Below the pieces are notes generated by a model. The model had not been told where the DNA came from. It saw nothing but the letters and a program-made list of their open reading frames with translations, and ran no database searches. Of a stretch of DNA of 64,000 bases, positions 35,715-45,207 are shown one piece after another. The DNA is taken from assembly GCF_029024925.1 (NCBI RefSeq), contig NZ_CP118962.1:780501-844500 (forward strand), in the 5' to 3' direction. Every line of letters starts with the position of its first letter. Positions within the stretch are counted from its first letter, which is position 1. The DNA comes from Enterococcus faecalis. GTDB taxonomy: Bacteria; Bacillota; Bacilli; Lactobacillales; Enterococcaceae. The position numbers were made by a program, and so were the translations under genes.

Positions 35715-35765
35715 AGAATAACAAAAAGTCAGCGGAGCTTCCCTTGCTTTTTGTTATTCTTTTCT
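35715..35765 (+). terminator. Intrinsic terminator of the protease pair
   Basis: AGAATAACAAAAAG paired with CTTTTTGTTATTCT, followed by TTTCTTTG. Confidence 0.8.
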
Positions 35766-35839
35766 TTGTTTAGTCTTTTAAAATGCATAAAAATAAGCTA
35801 TGATGAGGGCAAGAGTAAACTGAAAAGGAGAGCGGCGCC

Positions 35840-36289
35840 ATGAGAAAGCAAGATAGACACCGTTTAATTACACGTTTATTGACTGAAAAAAATATTCAAA
35901 AGCAAGAAGATTTTGTCAACTACTTACAAGAAAAGGGCGTAGCTGTAACACAAGCAACAATTTCTCGCGACATTAAAGATATGAAACTGATCAAAGTTCC
36001 TTCTGCAGAAGGGGGTTATCGATATAGCCTTCCATTAGAAACACAAGCTAATACGAGTGCTAAACTTGCAAAGCTTTTAAAAGATGCCTTTGTAGCTGCA
36101 GAACAAATGGAAAAATATGTCGTATTACGAACCATTCCTGGCAATGCGGCGGCGTGTGGTAGTTTAATCGAAAAGAATTACCAAGAGAAACTTTTTGCCG
36201 TCATCAACGATGATGATAGTGTTCTCATGATTGCACGAACTGAGGAAGCAGCAGAAAAACTTCATAAAGAGCTGTTAAGCTATCTATAA
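35840..36289 (+). CDS. argR: ArgR-family arginine repressor
   Basis: 149 residues. The N-terminal winged helix (RKQDRHRLITRLLTEKNIQ, then VTQATISRDIKDMKLIKVP) and the C-terminal oligomerisation and arginine domain (VVLRTIPGNAAACGSLIE) are present. The last motif, usually GTIAGDDT, reads FAVINDDDSVLMI here, so the Gly-Thr are replaced; arginine sensing may differ from the classical repressor. Enterococci carry several ArgR paralogues. RBS AAAGGAGAG. It precedes recN by 17 nt. Confidence 0.9.
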   Translation: MRKQDRHRLITRLLTEKNIQKQEDFVNYLQEKGVAVTQATISRDIKDMKLIKVPSAEGGYRYSLPLETQANTSAKLAKLLKDAFVAAEQMEKYVVLRTIPGNAAACGSLIEKNYQEKLFAVINDDDSVLMIARTEEAAEKLHKELLSYL

Positions 36290-36306
36290 AGAATGAGGTG
36301 AACAAG

Positions 36307-37980
36307 ATGTTACAAGAACTTTCCGTGAAAAATTTTGCGATTATCTCTTCGTTACAATTAGAGTTTCAAATGGGTATGACCGTTTTAACGGGAGAAACGG
36401 GTGCGGGGAAATCCATCATTATTGATGCAATGGGATTACTCACAGGCGGACGCGGCTCCAGTGACTATATTCGTCAAGGAGCAAATAAATGCACCTTAGA
36501 AGGACTTTTTTCAATGCCGAAAAGTCAAGAATTAAAGAAATTATTAGAAGAATTAGGTATTGAAACAGAAGAAGATTCTTTAGTGATTCAACGAGATATT
36601 TCCGCTTCTGGTAAAAATGTTTGCCGTGTCAACGGACGGATTGTCAACATTACTAATTTAAAAAGAATTGGGGAATATTTAGTAGATATTCATGGCCAAA
36701 ACGAACATCAAGAATTGATGCAAAGTGAACGCCATATTGATATGTTAGATGAATTTGGTGGGAAAAAACTTTTAGCAGTCAAAGAAAAATATACACAGGC
36801 GTATCAAGAGTATCGCGCACTCGAAGCCAAAGTCAGAAAGCGACAAAAAAATGAAAAAGAATTTGCCCAAAGAATGGACATGCTTCATTTTCAAAGTGAT
36901 GAAATTGCTAGTGCACAGTTAGTGGCTGGTGAAGAAGAACAATTGCTAGAAGAACGCAATAAACTGAACAATTTTCAAAAGATTGCTGATGCACTGACGA
37001 TTAGTTATGCCGCGCTAAATGGTGAAGACGATAGTAGTTTGGATAAAATCGGAACAAGTATGAATGAACTCGCTTCGATTGAATCCCTTGATCCAGAATA
37101 TAAATCATTGTCAGATACTGTTCAAAATGCTTACTACTTACTACAAGAAGCTAGTGGAGATCTTTCTAGGCTGATTGATGGCTTAGAACTAGACGAAGGT
37201 CGCTTGAATGAAGTAGAAAATCGTTTGGAATTAATCCGTCAAATGAAACGTAAATATGGCGATTCAATCGAAACGATTTTATCTTACTATGAAGAAATCA
37301 CCAAAGAGTTAGCAGAGGCTGATTTTTTGGAAGGTGGTACAGGTGACTTAGAAGCGTTGCTTGCAGAGAAACAACAAGCCGCTCATCAACAAGCGTTAGT
37401 TTTACGAAAAGAACGAAAGCGCCTAGCCAAAGAGCTTGAACAACAAATTTTAACCGAATTAAAAGAACTATATTTGGAGCGAACTGAATTTGAAGTCCGC
37501 TTTACAGAACTTGAGCATTTACAAGAAAATGGCTTAGACGGAGTAGAATTTTATATTACTACTAACCCAGGGGAACCATTAAAACCGTTAGTTCGGGTGG
37601 CTTCTGGCGGAGAACTTTCGCGAGTGATGCTAGCTATGAAAACAATCTTTTCTCAAACGCAAGGGATCACTAGTATTGTTTTTGATGAAGTGGATACAGG
37701 AGTTAGTGGCCGAGTAGCACAGGCGATTGCCGATAAAATTTATCAAATTTCAGAAAATTCGCAGGTGTTGTGTATCACGCACTTGCCACAAGTGGCGGCC
37801 GTTGCCGATGAACATTATTTTATTGAAAAAGAAATTGTGGCGGGTCGGACAGAAACAAGCGTCCGAATTTTATCTGAAAAAGAGCGAGTAAACGAAATTG
37901 CGCGTATGCTCGCAGGAAGTGAAATTACGAAATTAACCATTGAACATGCACAAGAGCTGTTGGCGATGGCGAAAAAATAG
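36307..37980 (+). CDS. recN: DNA repair protein RecN
   Basis: 557 residues of the SMC-like family. Walker A GETGAGKSII is near the N-terminus, a coiled coil lies at about 150-360, and the ABC signature VASGGELSRVMLAMK and Walker B ITSIVFDEVDTGVSG are C-terminal. It acts early in double-strand break repair. The start at ATG 36307 is 7 nt after GAGGTG, instead of the GTG at 36298 that is part of that ribosome binding site. Followed by a strong terminator. Confidence 0.96.
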   Translation: MLQELSVKNFAIISSLQLEFQMGMTVLTGETGAGKSIIIDAMGLLTGGRGSSDYIRQGANKCTLEGLFSMPKSQELKKLLEELGIETEEDSLVIQRDISASGKNVCRVNGRIVNITNLKRIGEYLVDIHGQNEHQELMQSERHIDMLDEFGGKKLLAVKEKYTQAYQEYRALEAKVRKRQKNEKEFAQRMDMLHFQSDEIASAQLVAGEEEQLLEERNKLNNFQKIADALTISYAALNGEDDSSLDKIGTSMNELASIESLDPEYKSLSDTVQNAYYLLQEASGDLSRLIDGLELDEGRLNEVENRLELIRQMKRKYGDSIETILSYYEEITKELAEADFLEGGTGDLEALLAEKQQAAHQQALVLRKERKRLAKELEQQILTELKELYLERTEFEVRFTELEHLQENGLDGVEFYITTNPGEPLKPLVRVASGGELSRVMLAMKTIFSQTQGITSIVFDEVDTGVSGRVAQAIADKIYQISENSQVLCITHLPQVAAVADEHYFIEKEIVAGRTETSVRILSEKERVNEIARMLAGSEITKLTIEHAQELLAMAKK

Positions 37981-38000
37981 CCGCTCTATTTGAGCAAGTA

Positions 38001-38041
38001 AAAAAACAGCCCCTTCTATCAATTGAAGGGGCTGTTTTTTT
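38001..38041 (+). terminator. Intrinsic terminator of argR-recN
   Basis: AAAAAACAGCCCCTTC paired with GAAGGGGCTGTTTTTT. Confidence 0.92.
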
Positions 38042-38070
38042 ACTTTTAATGTGTGAAAAAGTTCTCCAGT

Positions 38071-38181
38071 TTAAAGACTAAGAATCGCTGTTAAAACAGT
38101 TGAACCTACAATTGCGATCAGCATTAGCCAAACCACGACTTTCGTGATTTTTGAAAAGCGACTTTGTTCTTTGTCGTTCAT
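38071..38181 (-). CDS. DUF4044-type membrane microprotein
   Basis: 36 residues: basic N-terminus MNDKEQSRFSKITKVVV, then one membrane segment (WLMLIAIVGSTVLTAILSL). Size, the KIT-motif and the WLML start of the segment match the small DUF4044 family of lactobacillales. AAAGGACG upstream is a moderate ribosome binding site. It is too short for usual gene calling. Role unknown. Confidence 0.7.
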   Translation of the reverse strand: MNDKEQSRFSKITKVVVWLMLIAIVGSTVLTAILSL

Positions 38182-38248
38182 AAATGACACGTCCTTTTTA
38201 ATTTCTGCTAATAGTGTACAACCTTTTCCTGAAAACAGCAACCTAAAG

Positions 38249-39205
38249 TTATAAGAGATTCTTTTTCTTTAAAATTCGAATACTAATTATGCAGATTAAG
38301 GTAGTGATGGCAAAAATAATCCAAAAGGAATATTCATGCTCTGCAAAAGGGAGTTTCACATTCATGCCGTAAATTCCTCCGATGATGGTTGGAATGGTCA
38401 GGACAATTGTTAAGGATGTTAAAATTTTCATGACATTATTTAAGTTATTTGAAACGATTGCTGAAAAAGTATTACTAATGTTATCAACTAATTTTAGTTG
38501 TATTTTAGTCGTATTCAGTCCTTGTTCTAGTTCAATCAGAATATCCCTTAAAAATGGCAAATGTTTTTCTGGATGATTAAAAATTTCAGCGCTATATAAA
38601 CGTTTTAATACTTTTAAATTATCCGTTAAAGCTGCTTCGAAATAAACTAGACTTTTTTGAATGTCCATTATCTGATACAATTGACTATTTTCTGTGGCTA
38701 CTTGGAGCTCTCCTTCAAGTTTGTTGGTTTGTTGGATAAGTGCTTGTAAGTTTTTATTGAAGGAAAGGGCCATCTTCCATGAAAGGGCTAAAATTAAGGC
38801 CTTCTCAATAGAAAGATATTGATGGGTGAACGCCTCTTTTTGAATTCCATGAACGATGTCGTTAGGCCCATTGCTAACAGTAATTAGTTTGTTATCGACG
38901 GTTGCGATTAAAGCAATTGGCACCGTTTCTACTTGCAGATAGCCACTAGGACTGATACTAGCTTTGGGATAACGAAATAAAAGTAACGTAGGCGTTTGTA
39001 ATTTTTCGTGGCGGAAACCTTCCACTCGAGCATTTTCTTCATCATCTAAAACGCCGGTAAGATAATCTGTTGGTAAGTGGTATTGATTGACGAGACGCTC
39101 GATTTCTTCTTCTGTAGGAGATTCTACCGAAATCCAACTTAGGGCTTCATCGTCTGGTGAACAAGGTTCAAAATAGTCATTTTTCAATAATAAATAATTA
39201 ATCAA
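38249..39205 (-). CDS. corA: CorA-family magnesium transporter
   Basis: About 318 residues. A large acidic cytoplasmic domain with a long helix (about 120-255) is followed by two C-terminal membrane segments with the selectivity motif YGMNVKLP between them. It carries Mg2+ or other divalent ions inward. The start at TTG 39205 is preferred: GGGGTG lies 6 nt upstream; the GTG at 39214 overlaps that site. The GMN triad is conserved, but the following residues differ from MPEL, as in many Firmicute CorA-like proteins. Confidence 0.88.
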   Translation of the reverse strand: MINYLLLKNDYFEPCSPDDEALSWISVESPTEEEIERLVNQYHLPTDYLTGVLDDEENARVEGFRHEKLQTPTLLLFRYPKASISPSGYLQVETVPIALIATVDNKLITVSNGPNDIVHGIQKEAFTHQYLSIEKALILALSWKMALSFNKNLQALIQQTNKLEGELQVATENSQLYQIMDIQKSLVYFEAALTDNLKVLKRLYSAEIFNHPEKHLPFLRDILIELEQGLNTTKIQLKLVDNISNTFSAIVSNNLNNVMKILTSLTIVLTIPTIIGGIYGMNVKLPFAEHEYSFWIIFAITTLICIISIRILKKKNLL

Positions 39206-39458
39206 AAGATTCACCCCGAATCAACATTTTTTGTTCTAAATCCATTATAATAGAAGTATGACACAATACGAGAAGAAAAGCTTATAAAAAACATTCAAAA
39301 ATAAGTGGCCGCGATAGGTGAGGCCTCGTTTTGAAAATGGTTTGATAAGTAATCCGTTTTTTATATGAAAAAGCAAGCAAAAAGGGCTTTTAGCACATAT
39401 ATTTAAACGAAATGAAACATCTGTGTAACGTTGATGAAGTATAGTTATAGCAGGTGGA

Positions 39459-39851
39459 ATGAAAGGATTTGTTGAGAGAATGGTGTCGTTTTCGGCAATA
39501 ATGTTATTTTGGTATATTTTTCCGGTAATTGTGCTCTTTGCGTGCAATTTTCTCGTGTCCACTTTTTCCCTAACGGAACGTTGGAAAATAAAAGCACCGG
39601 ATTTGGCCATTCCGTTTTTATTCATAGGGATCCATGAGTTATCCAAAGATAGTTATGATGAATCGATTATGCCGTATTTTGTGATTTCTATTTTGTTATT
39701 AGGAGTCGCTGTTGCCCTGTTTCAAGCTTATTATTATGGAGAGATTTTATATAGACGATATTTCAAGATGTTTTGGCGGTTGACGTTTTTACTAACGTTT
39801 GTGTTGTATGTGTTGCTTATCTTGCTAAATATCAGTCATTATCTACTGTAA
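39459..39851 (+). CDS. DUF3397 family membrane protein
   Basis: 130 residues with four membrane segments (AIMLFWYIFPVIVLFACNFL, LAIPFLFIGIHEL, PYFVISILLLGVAVALF, LTFLLTFVLYVLLILL). Gene position immediately upstream of mraZ and the hydrophobic pattern fit the DUF3397 family of lactobacillales. ATG 39459 follows AGGTGG. Function unknown; synteny suggests a link to envelope or division genes. Confidence 0.75.
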   Translation: MKGFVERMVSFSAIMLFWYIFPVIVLFACNFLVSTFSLTERWKIKAPDLAIPFLFIGIHELSKDSYDESIMPYFVISILLLGVAVALFQAYYYGEILYRRYFKMFWRLTFLLTFVLYVLLILLNISHYLL

Positions 39852-39905
39852 TAAAGCGTGGAGACAATAGGGGAAATACGCTGTGGGAAAATGTCCCCCA
39901 CAACT

Positions 39906-39928
39906 CCCCACTCCGTGGGGTTTTTTTG
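39906..39928 (+). terminator. Intrinsic terminator before the dcw cluster
   Basis: CCCCAC, loop TCC, GTGGGG, TTTTTTT. The 150 nt between here and the MraZ repeats should hold the dcw promoter; TATAAT is seen at about 39975. Confidence 0.85.
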
Positions 39929-40074
39929 TTATTTGTGGGGTTATTTTATAAAAAACATAGTAAAAACCTTGTTATAATAACATTATTTGTTGGGTGATGC
40001 TTGTTACATAAAACCCTGTAAATATTACAGAAATTTTAAATAACAGTTAAAAAATAGAAGTTTTTAGATTTATA

Positions 40075-40100
40075 GTGGTAGAAAGTGGTGGGATGTGGTA
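40075..40100 (+). promoter_or_regulatory. MraZ-type operator: three GTGGT(A/G) repeats at 10-bp spacing
   Basis: GTGGTA at 40075, GTGGTG at 40085 and GTGGTA at 40095, in the same orientation and exactly one helical turn apart. MraZ proteins bind short G-rich direct repeats upstream of their own gene. The array lies about 40 nt before mraZ. Confidence 0.7.
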
Positions 40101-40138
40101 GACTTGTTCTATCAAGTGGAAAAGCGGGTGTATTGGCT

Positions 40139-40570
40139 ATGCTTATGGGTGAATACCAACATAATATCGATGCCAAAGGCCGCCTAATCGTTCCATCAAA
40201 GTTTCGTGAGGAACTTGGTGAAAAATTTGTGGTAACGAGAGGGATGGATGGCTGTTTATTTGGTTATCCTTTAAATGAATGGTCACAACTTGAAGCAAAA
40301 CTTCAAGAAATGCCCTTAGCTAAGAAAGATGCACGTACCTTTGTACGATTCTTTTATTCCGCTGCAACAGAATGTGAGATTGATAAGCAAGGTCGTATCA
40401 ATATTCCAGCGAATTTACGAACACATGCCAGTTTAGAAAAAGGCTGTGTTGTTATCGGCGTCTCTAACCGAATTGAAATTTGGAGTGACGAACGTTGGCA
40501 TGCATTCTCTGATGAAGCTGAAGAAAACTTTGATGAATTAGCAGAAACAATGATTGATTTTGGATTTTAG
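40139..40570 (+). CDS. mraZ: Transcriptional regulator MraZ
   Basis: 143 residues, with two AbrB-like SpoVT motifs: [18 protein letters not shown] (about 6-23) and [16 protein letters not shown] (about 78-95). It binds DNA repeats in front of the dcw cluster and controls it. The chosen ATG 40139 gives [12 protein letters not shown] 40145 is equally possible. GCGGGTG is a weak ribosome binding site. Confidence 0.95.
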   Translation: MLMGEYQHNIDAKGRLIVPSKFREELGEKFVVTRGMDGCLFGYPLNEWSQLEAKLQEMPLAKKDARTFVRFFYSAATECEIDKQGRINIPANLRTHASLEKGCVVIGVSNRIEIWSDERWHAFSDEAEENFDELAETMIDFGF

Positions 40571-40581
40571 GAATGAGGCAA

Positions 40582-41541
40582 ATGATGACTGAAGAATTTC
40601 GCCATTACACCGTTCTTTTAAAAGAAACAGTGGATGGATTACAAGTGAAGCCGGATGGCGTATACGTAGATTGCACACTCGGTGGTGCCGGACATAGTGA
40701 ATACTTACTGACACAATTGAATGAGCACGGTCATTTATATGCCTTTGATCAAGACCAAAAAGCGTTGGCACATGCTAAGACTCGTTTGCAGAAATATGTA
40801 GACAAAGGTCAAGTGACCTTCATCAAATCAAATTTTAGAAATATTAAAGAAGAATTGGCAGAACACGGGGTGTTCCATGTTGATGGGATTCTATACGATT
40901 TAGGTGTTTCTTCACCACAATTAGATGAAGCAGAACGTGGTTTTAGCTATCATCAAGACGCGCCCTTAGATATGCGCATGGATCAAGACGCACCCTTGAC
41001 GGCTCGCGAAGTGGTGAATACGTATAGCTATAGTGAGTTAGTAAAAATTTTCTTTCGTTATGGGGAAGAGAAATTTTCGAAACAGATTGCTCGAGAAATT
41101 GAACGTGTTCGTGAAAAGCAACCAATTGAAACAACAGGTGAACTCGTTGAGATTATTAAGACGGCGATTCCAGCTCCAGCAAGACGCAAAGGTGGACATC
41201 CTGCAAAACGAATTTTCCAAGCAATTCGCATTGCCGTTAATGATGAATTAGGGGCAGTTGAAGAGTCGCTAGAACAAGCAATTGATTTGCTAGCGAAAAA
41301 TGGCAGAATCAGTGTGATTACGTTCCATTCGTTAGAAGATCGTATTGTTAAAACAATGTTTAAAGAATACAGTACGGTACAAGATTTGCCACCAGGCATT
41401 CCAGTGGTACCAGAAGAATTTCAACCAGAATTAAAAGTAATTACCAGAAAACCAATTTTACCAAGTGACAGTGAGTTATCTGAGAATAATCGTTCACGAA
41501 GTGCGAAGTTACGCATTGCCGAAAAAATAAAATCTAGATAG
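40582..41541 (+). CDS. rsmH: 16S rRNA (cytosine-1402 N4) methyltransferase RsmH
   Basis: About 319 residues. [13 protein letters not shown] and [14 protein letters not shown] (SAM motif), later [11 protein letters not shown] and [17 protein letters not shown], are diagnostic of RsmH (MraW). It modifies C1402 in the P-site of 16S rRNA. It starts about 12 nt after mraZ with GAGGC as ribosome binding site. Confidence 0.96.
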   Translation: MMTEEFRHYTVLLKETVDGLQVKPDGVYVDCTLGGAGHSEYLLTQLNEHGHLYAFDQDQKALAHAKTRLQKYVDKGQVTFIKSNFRNIKEELAEHGVFHVDGILYDLGVSSPQLDEAERGFSYHQDAPLDMRMDQDAPLTAREVVNTYSYSELVKIFFRYGEEKFSKQIAREIERVREKQPIETTGELVEIIKTAIPAPARRKGGHPAKRIFQAIRIAVNDELGAVEESLEQAIDLLAKNGRISVITFHSLEDRIVKTMFKEYSTVQDLPPGIPVVPEEFQPELKVITRKPILPSDSELSENNRSRSAKLRIAEKIKSR

Positions 41542-41556
41542 AGAGAGGGGTAGACA

Positions 41557-41964
41557 ATGGCTGAATTGAAGAAAGTAAATGATTTCCATTATGAAGCACC
41601 AGAAATGGATCAGCCAACTGTGGCAACAGAGCAAGACAGAAAAATGCAAGAGGAAACACTACCTGTCCCCACTATATTACCCAAAAAGAAACTAAAAAAT
41701 GTCTCTTTACTAGAAAAATTAATCGGTGTTGTATTAGTTTGTGCAACGATTGGTATTGCAATTGCGACAATTCAAGTAAGAACGACAATTGTCCAAACCA
41801 TGAACGATATTACAGAAACACAAGCAGTCATTAAAGAAAAGGAAGATAACGCTTTGAAATTGGAACAAGAAAGAAGCGAACTTTCTAAATCAGATCGAAT
41901 CAAAGATGTCGCTAAAAAACAAGGACTAGAAAATAACGGCGACAATGTTAGGACTGTTAAATAA
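41557..41964 (+). CDS. ftsL: Cell division protein FtsL
   Basis: 135 residues. A cytoplasmic N-terminus (about 60) precedes one membrane segment (LIGVVLVCATIGIAIATIQV) and an extracellular leucine-zipper-like coiled coil (EKEDNALKLEQERSELSK). It belongs to the FtsL-DivIB-DivIC complex at the septum. RBS AGAGAGGGG. Its last base is the first of the pbp2x start (TAATG). Confidence 0.9.
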   Translation: MAELKKVNDFHYEAPEMDQPTVATEQDRKMQEETLPVPTILPKKKLKNVSLLEKLIGVVLVCATIGIAIATIQVRTTIVQTMNDITETQAVIKEKEDNALKLEQERSELSKSDRIKDVAKKQGLENNGDNVRTVK

Positions 41965-44192
41965 TGAGTAAAAGACATAAATTTAAACAATTCATGAAAA
42001 AGAAAAACTTAAATCCGATGAACAATCGTAAAAAAGTAGGCATCATTTTATTCGCTACGAGTATTGGATTGTTCTTTTTATTTGCCTTTAGAACGACATA
42101 CATTGTGGCAACAGGCAAAGTAGCCGGTGTATCACTAAAGGAAAAAACAGCTTCTCTATATGAAGGAAGCCAAGTGGTAAAAGCTAAGCGAGGATCAATT
42201 TTAGATCGATATGGTAATCCAATTGCAGAAGATGCTACTTCCTATTCGTTATATGTCGTATTATCAAAAAAATATACGGGACAAAATAATGAAAAGCTAT
42301 ATGCGGAGAAAAAAGACTTCGATGATATTGCTGAAATTTTAGCGAAATATACCAAACTAGACAAAAAAACAGCATTGAAATACTTGAATAATGGGATCCA
42401 TGAAGATGGGTCAACACAATATCAAGTGGAATTTGGTACGGGTGGTCAAAACATCACCTTGGAAACACGCCAAAAAATTGAAGCAGATTTGAAAAAGAAA
42501 AAAATTTCAGGTGTTTATTTCAATGAACATCCAGCCAGATTATATCCCAATGGTCAGTTTGCTTCTCACTTTATTGGCTATACAAAAGCAGCCAATCCAG
42601 ATGATGATAAAGAAGGCTTAGTAGGCGCAATGGGACTAGAACAGACCTATAATGATATTTTAAGTGGAACCGATGGCCGTGTGTATTTTGAAAAAGATAT
42701 TTATGGCAATGCCTTACCAGGAACTGTGGCGGAAGAGAAAAAAGCAGTGGATGGTCAAGATATTTACACGACGCTAGATAGTCGCTTGCAAAATACCTTA
42801 GAAGATTTAATGACGCAAGTTAATGAAAAATATGAACCAGTTTCTATGACTGCCATGTTAATGGAAGCAAAAACAGGCGAAATTGTTGCCATGTCTCAAC
42901 GGCCAACATTTAATCCTGAAACGAAACAAGGGTTAGACGATAATGGCACGTGGCAGAACCTATTAGTTGAAAGTCCTTATGAACCAGGCTCAACAATCAA
43001 ATTATTTACAACAGCTGCTTCTATGGAACAAGGACAGTTTAATCCTAATGAATTATTCAATCGTGTTGGTGGAATTCAGGTTGGGGATGTAACTGTGAAT
43101 GACCATGACTACACTCGGTTGAACGGCAAAGAATATTTGAATTATCGTCAAGCCATTTCTTGGTCTAGTAATATTGGTATGGTAAAACTAGAACAAAAAA
43201 TGGGTGATGAAAAATGGATGGAATATTTGAAAAAATTTGGTTTTGGTACGAGCACGCATTCAGGTTTAAGTGGTGAATCTGCTGGTAAATTGCCAGGAAC
43301 AAACTTTGTAGATAGAGCAATGTCGGCATTTGGTCAAGCAATTACGGTTACTAATTTCCAAATGATGAAAGGTTTCTCAGCTATTGCAAATGACGGTTCA
43401 ATGTTGCAACCTCATTACATCAGCAAAATTGTTGACAAAAATACAGGAAAAGAAACGATTACGGAACCACAAATCGTAGGAACCCCAATCAAAGCGCAAA
43501 CAGCTCAACAGATTCGTACGTACATGATTGATACCGTTGAAGACCCAACTTATGGGATTGCGTATGATATTTATAAAGTACCAGGCTATCATGTTGCTGC
43601 CAAAACAGGAACTGCCCAGATTTCAGATGGTAAAGGGTACGTTGATGGAGCAAGTCAAGTCTTGTCTTCTGTAGTGGAAATGGTCCCAGCGGATAATCCT
43701 GAATATGTTTTGTATATTACACTTAGACAAGCAAAATCAGGTTCGCCTTCAGAAGCAATGGCGGCAATTGCAAACCCATTAATGAAATTAGCGTTAGACA
43801 TTAAAGAGACAGATCCGGAAACAACGAAAGTAGCTTCTGATAAAGTCACAGTTGCTGATTATAAAAACATGACACCAGCGGAAGCGTTGGCCAATGCCAA
43901 AGTGAACGGGGTGGATCCTGTGATTATCGGTGATGGTGAAAAAATCAAGAAACAATCAACGCCGGCTGGTCAAACATTAATGCCTAATCAGAAATTGATT
44001 TTGATCACAAATGGAACGAACTATATGCCTGATTTAACCGGCTGGTCGAAGAGCGATGTTACCAAGTTTGGCGATCTATTAGGTTTGACTGTCGAGTTTA
44101 AAGGTGAAGGCTATGTGACGAAACAAAGTATCGCTGCTGAAACTGAAATTACGGAGAAAAAATTAACCGTGACTTTAGAAGGCACAGAATAA
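41964..44192 (+). CDS. pbpC: Penicillin-binding protein 2X-type transpeptidase with PASTA domains
   Basis: 742 residues: one N-terminal membrane anchor, a dimerisation domain with RGSILDRYGNPIAE, and a class B transpeptidase with STIK at 343-346 (catalytic Ser343), SSN at 401-403 and KTGT at 547-550. Two C-terminal PASTA domains follow (about 625-740). It makes septal peptidoglycan with FtsW. In E. faecalis this dcw-encoded enzyme is called PbpC; the general name is PBP2X. It overlaps ftsL by one base. Confidence 0.94.
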   Translation: MSKRHKFKQFMKKKNLNPMNNRKKVGIILFATSIGLFFLFAFRTTYIVATGKVAGVSLKEKTASLYEGSQVVKAKRGSILDRYGNPIAEDATSYSLYVVLSKKYTGQNNEKLYAEKKDFDDIAEILAKYTKLDKKTALKYLNNGIHEDGSTQYQVEFGTGGQNITLETRQKIEADLKKKKISGVYFNEHPARLYPNGQFASHFIGYTKAANPDDDKEGLVGAMGLEQTYNDILSGTDGRVYFEKDIYGNALPGTVAEEKKAVDGQDIYTTLDSRLQNTLEDLMTQVNEKYEPVSMTAMLMEAKTGEIVAMSQRPTFNPETKQGLDDNGTWQNLLVESPYEPGSTIKLFTTAASMEQGQFNPNELFNRVGGIQVGDVTVNDHDYTRLNGKEYLNYRQAISWSSNIGMVKLEQKMGDEKWMEYLKKFGFGTSTHSGLSGESAGKLPGTNFVDRAMSAFGQAITVTNFQMMKGFSAIANDGSMLQPHYISKIVDKNTGKETITEPQIVGTPIKAQTAQQIRTYMIDTVEDPTYGIAYDIYKVPGYHVAAKTGTAQISDGKGYVDGASQVLSSVVEMVPADNPEYVLYITLRQAKSGSPSEAMAAIANPLMKLALDIKETDPETTKVASDKVTVADYKNMTPAEALANAKVNGVDPVIIGDGEKIKKQSTPAGQTLMPNQKLILITNGTNYMPDLTGWSKSDVTKFGDLLGLTVEFKGEGYVTKQSIAAETEITEKKLTVTLEGTE

Positions 44193-44219
44193 TAACGTAG
44201 AATAATTAGGAGAGATAAC

Positions 44220-45185
44220 ATGGAGTGGACACAGATTTTTATTCCCATAGTGGTGAGTTTTGCCATTACAGTGAGCGTAATGCCACTATTCATTGGCTAT
44301 TTTCAAATGAAAAAACAAGGGCAGGTTACTCGTGAAGATGGCCCGACTTGGCATAGCGTGAAAACAGGTACCCCTACAATGGGGGGAGTCGTTTTCCTTG
44401 TAGCCAGCTTGATTACTTCATTAGCAATGGGGTTGTTTTTCCACCAATTTACGCCGTCTCTACTAATTATTCTATTTATTTTAGTATTATACGGTTTGCT
44501 AGGTTATTTAGATGATTTCATTAAAGTCTTTAAAAAACGGAACATGGGCTTGAATTCTCGTCAAAAATTAATTGGTCAAATTTTTGGTGGGTTGGTTTTC
44601 TACTTTGTTTATCGAAGTGAAGGCTTTTCAGACACCTTAGATTTGTTTGGAGTAGCAGAAGTTCCGTTAGGTATTTTTTATGGCGTGTTTATTATTTTTT
44701 GGTTAGTCGGTTTTTCTAATGCCGTGAATTTGACAGATGGGATTGATGGCTTAGTTGCTGGTTTAGGAACAATTTCATTTGGTACTTATGCAATTATTGC
44801 CTGGAAACAACAACAATTTGATGTTGTGATTATCTGCCTAAGTGTGATTGGTGGGCTGATTGGCTTTTTCCCTTATAATAGAAAACCAGCAAAAATCTTC
44901 ATGGGTGATGTTGGTTCATTAGCATTAGGTGGATTGTTAGCAGCAATTTCAATTATTTTGCATCAAGAATGGACGCTACTTTTAATTGGACTTGTCTACG
45001 TTTGTGAAACAGCAAGTGTTATTTTACAAGTTGCTTCATTTAAATTATTTGGTCGACGGATTTTTAAAATGTCACCAATTCATCACCATTTTGAAATGTG
45101 TGGTTGGTCTGAATGGAAAATTGATTTTGTCTTTTGGTCTGTCGGTTTAATCTGTTCAGGAATCACATTATGGATTCTTTTCTAA
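44220..45185 (+). CDS. mraY: Phospho-N-acetylmuramoyl-pentapeptide transferase
   Basis: 321 residues with ten membrane segments. Catalytic motifs [17 protein letters not shown] (Asp pair), [12 protein letters not shown], and [13 protein letters not shown] with [15 protein letters not shown] are all present. It forms lipid I from UDP-MurNAc-pentapeptide and undecaprenyl phosphate. RBS AGGAGAG stands 6 nt before ATG. Confidence 0.97.
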   Translation: MEWTQIFIPIVVSFAITVSVMPLFIGYFQMKKQGQVTREDGPTWHSVKTGTPTMGGVVFLVASLITSLAMGLFFHQFTPSLLIILFILVLYGLLGYLDDFIKVFKKRNMGLNSRQKLIGQIFGGLVFYFVYRSEGFSDTLDLFGVAEVPLGIFYGVFIIFWLVGFSNAVNLTDGIDGLVAGLGTISFGTYAIIAWKQQQFDVVIICLSVIGGLIGFFPYNRKPAKIFMGDVGSLALGGLLAAISIILHQEWTLLLIGLVYVCETASVILQVASFKLFGRRIFKMSPIHHHFEMCGWSEWKIDFVFWSVGLICSGITLWILF

Positions 45186-45207
45186 TCTATCAAAGGGGAA
45201 ATTGACA

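Noticed and set aside
39245-39646. Minus-strand frame opposite the DUF3397 gene
   Set aside because: No ribosome binding site. The plus-strand membrane protein explains the region and fits synteny with mraZ.
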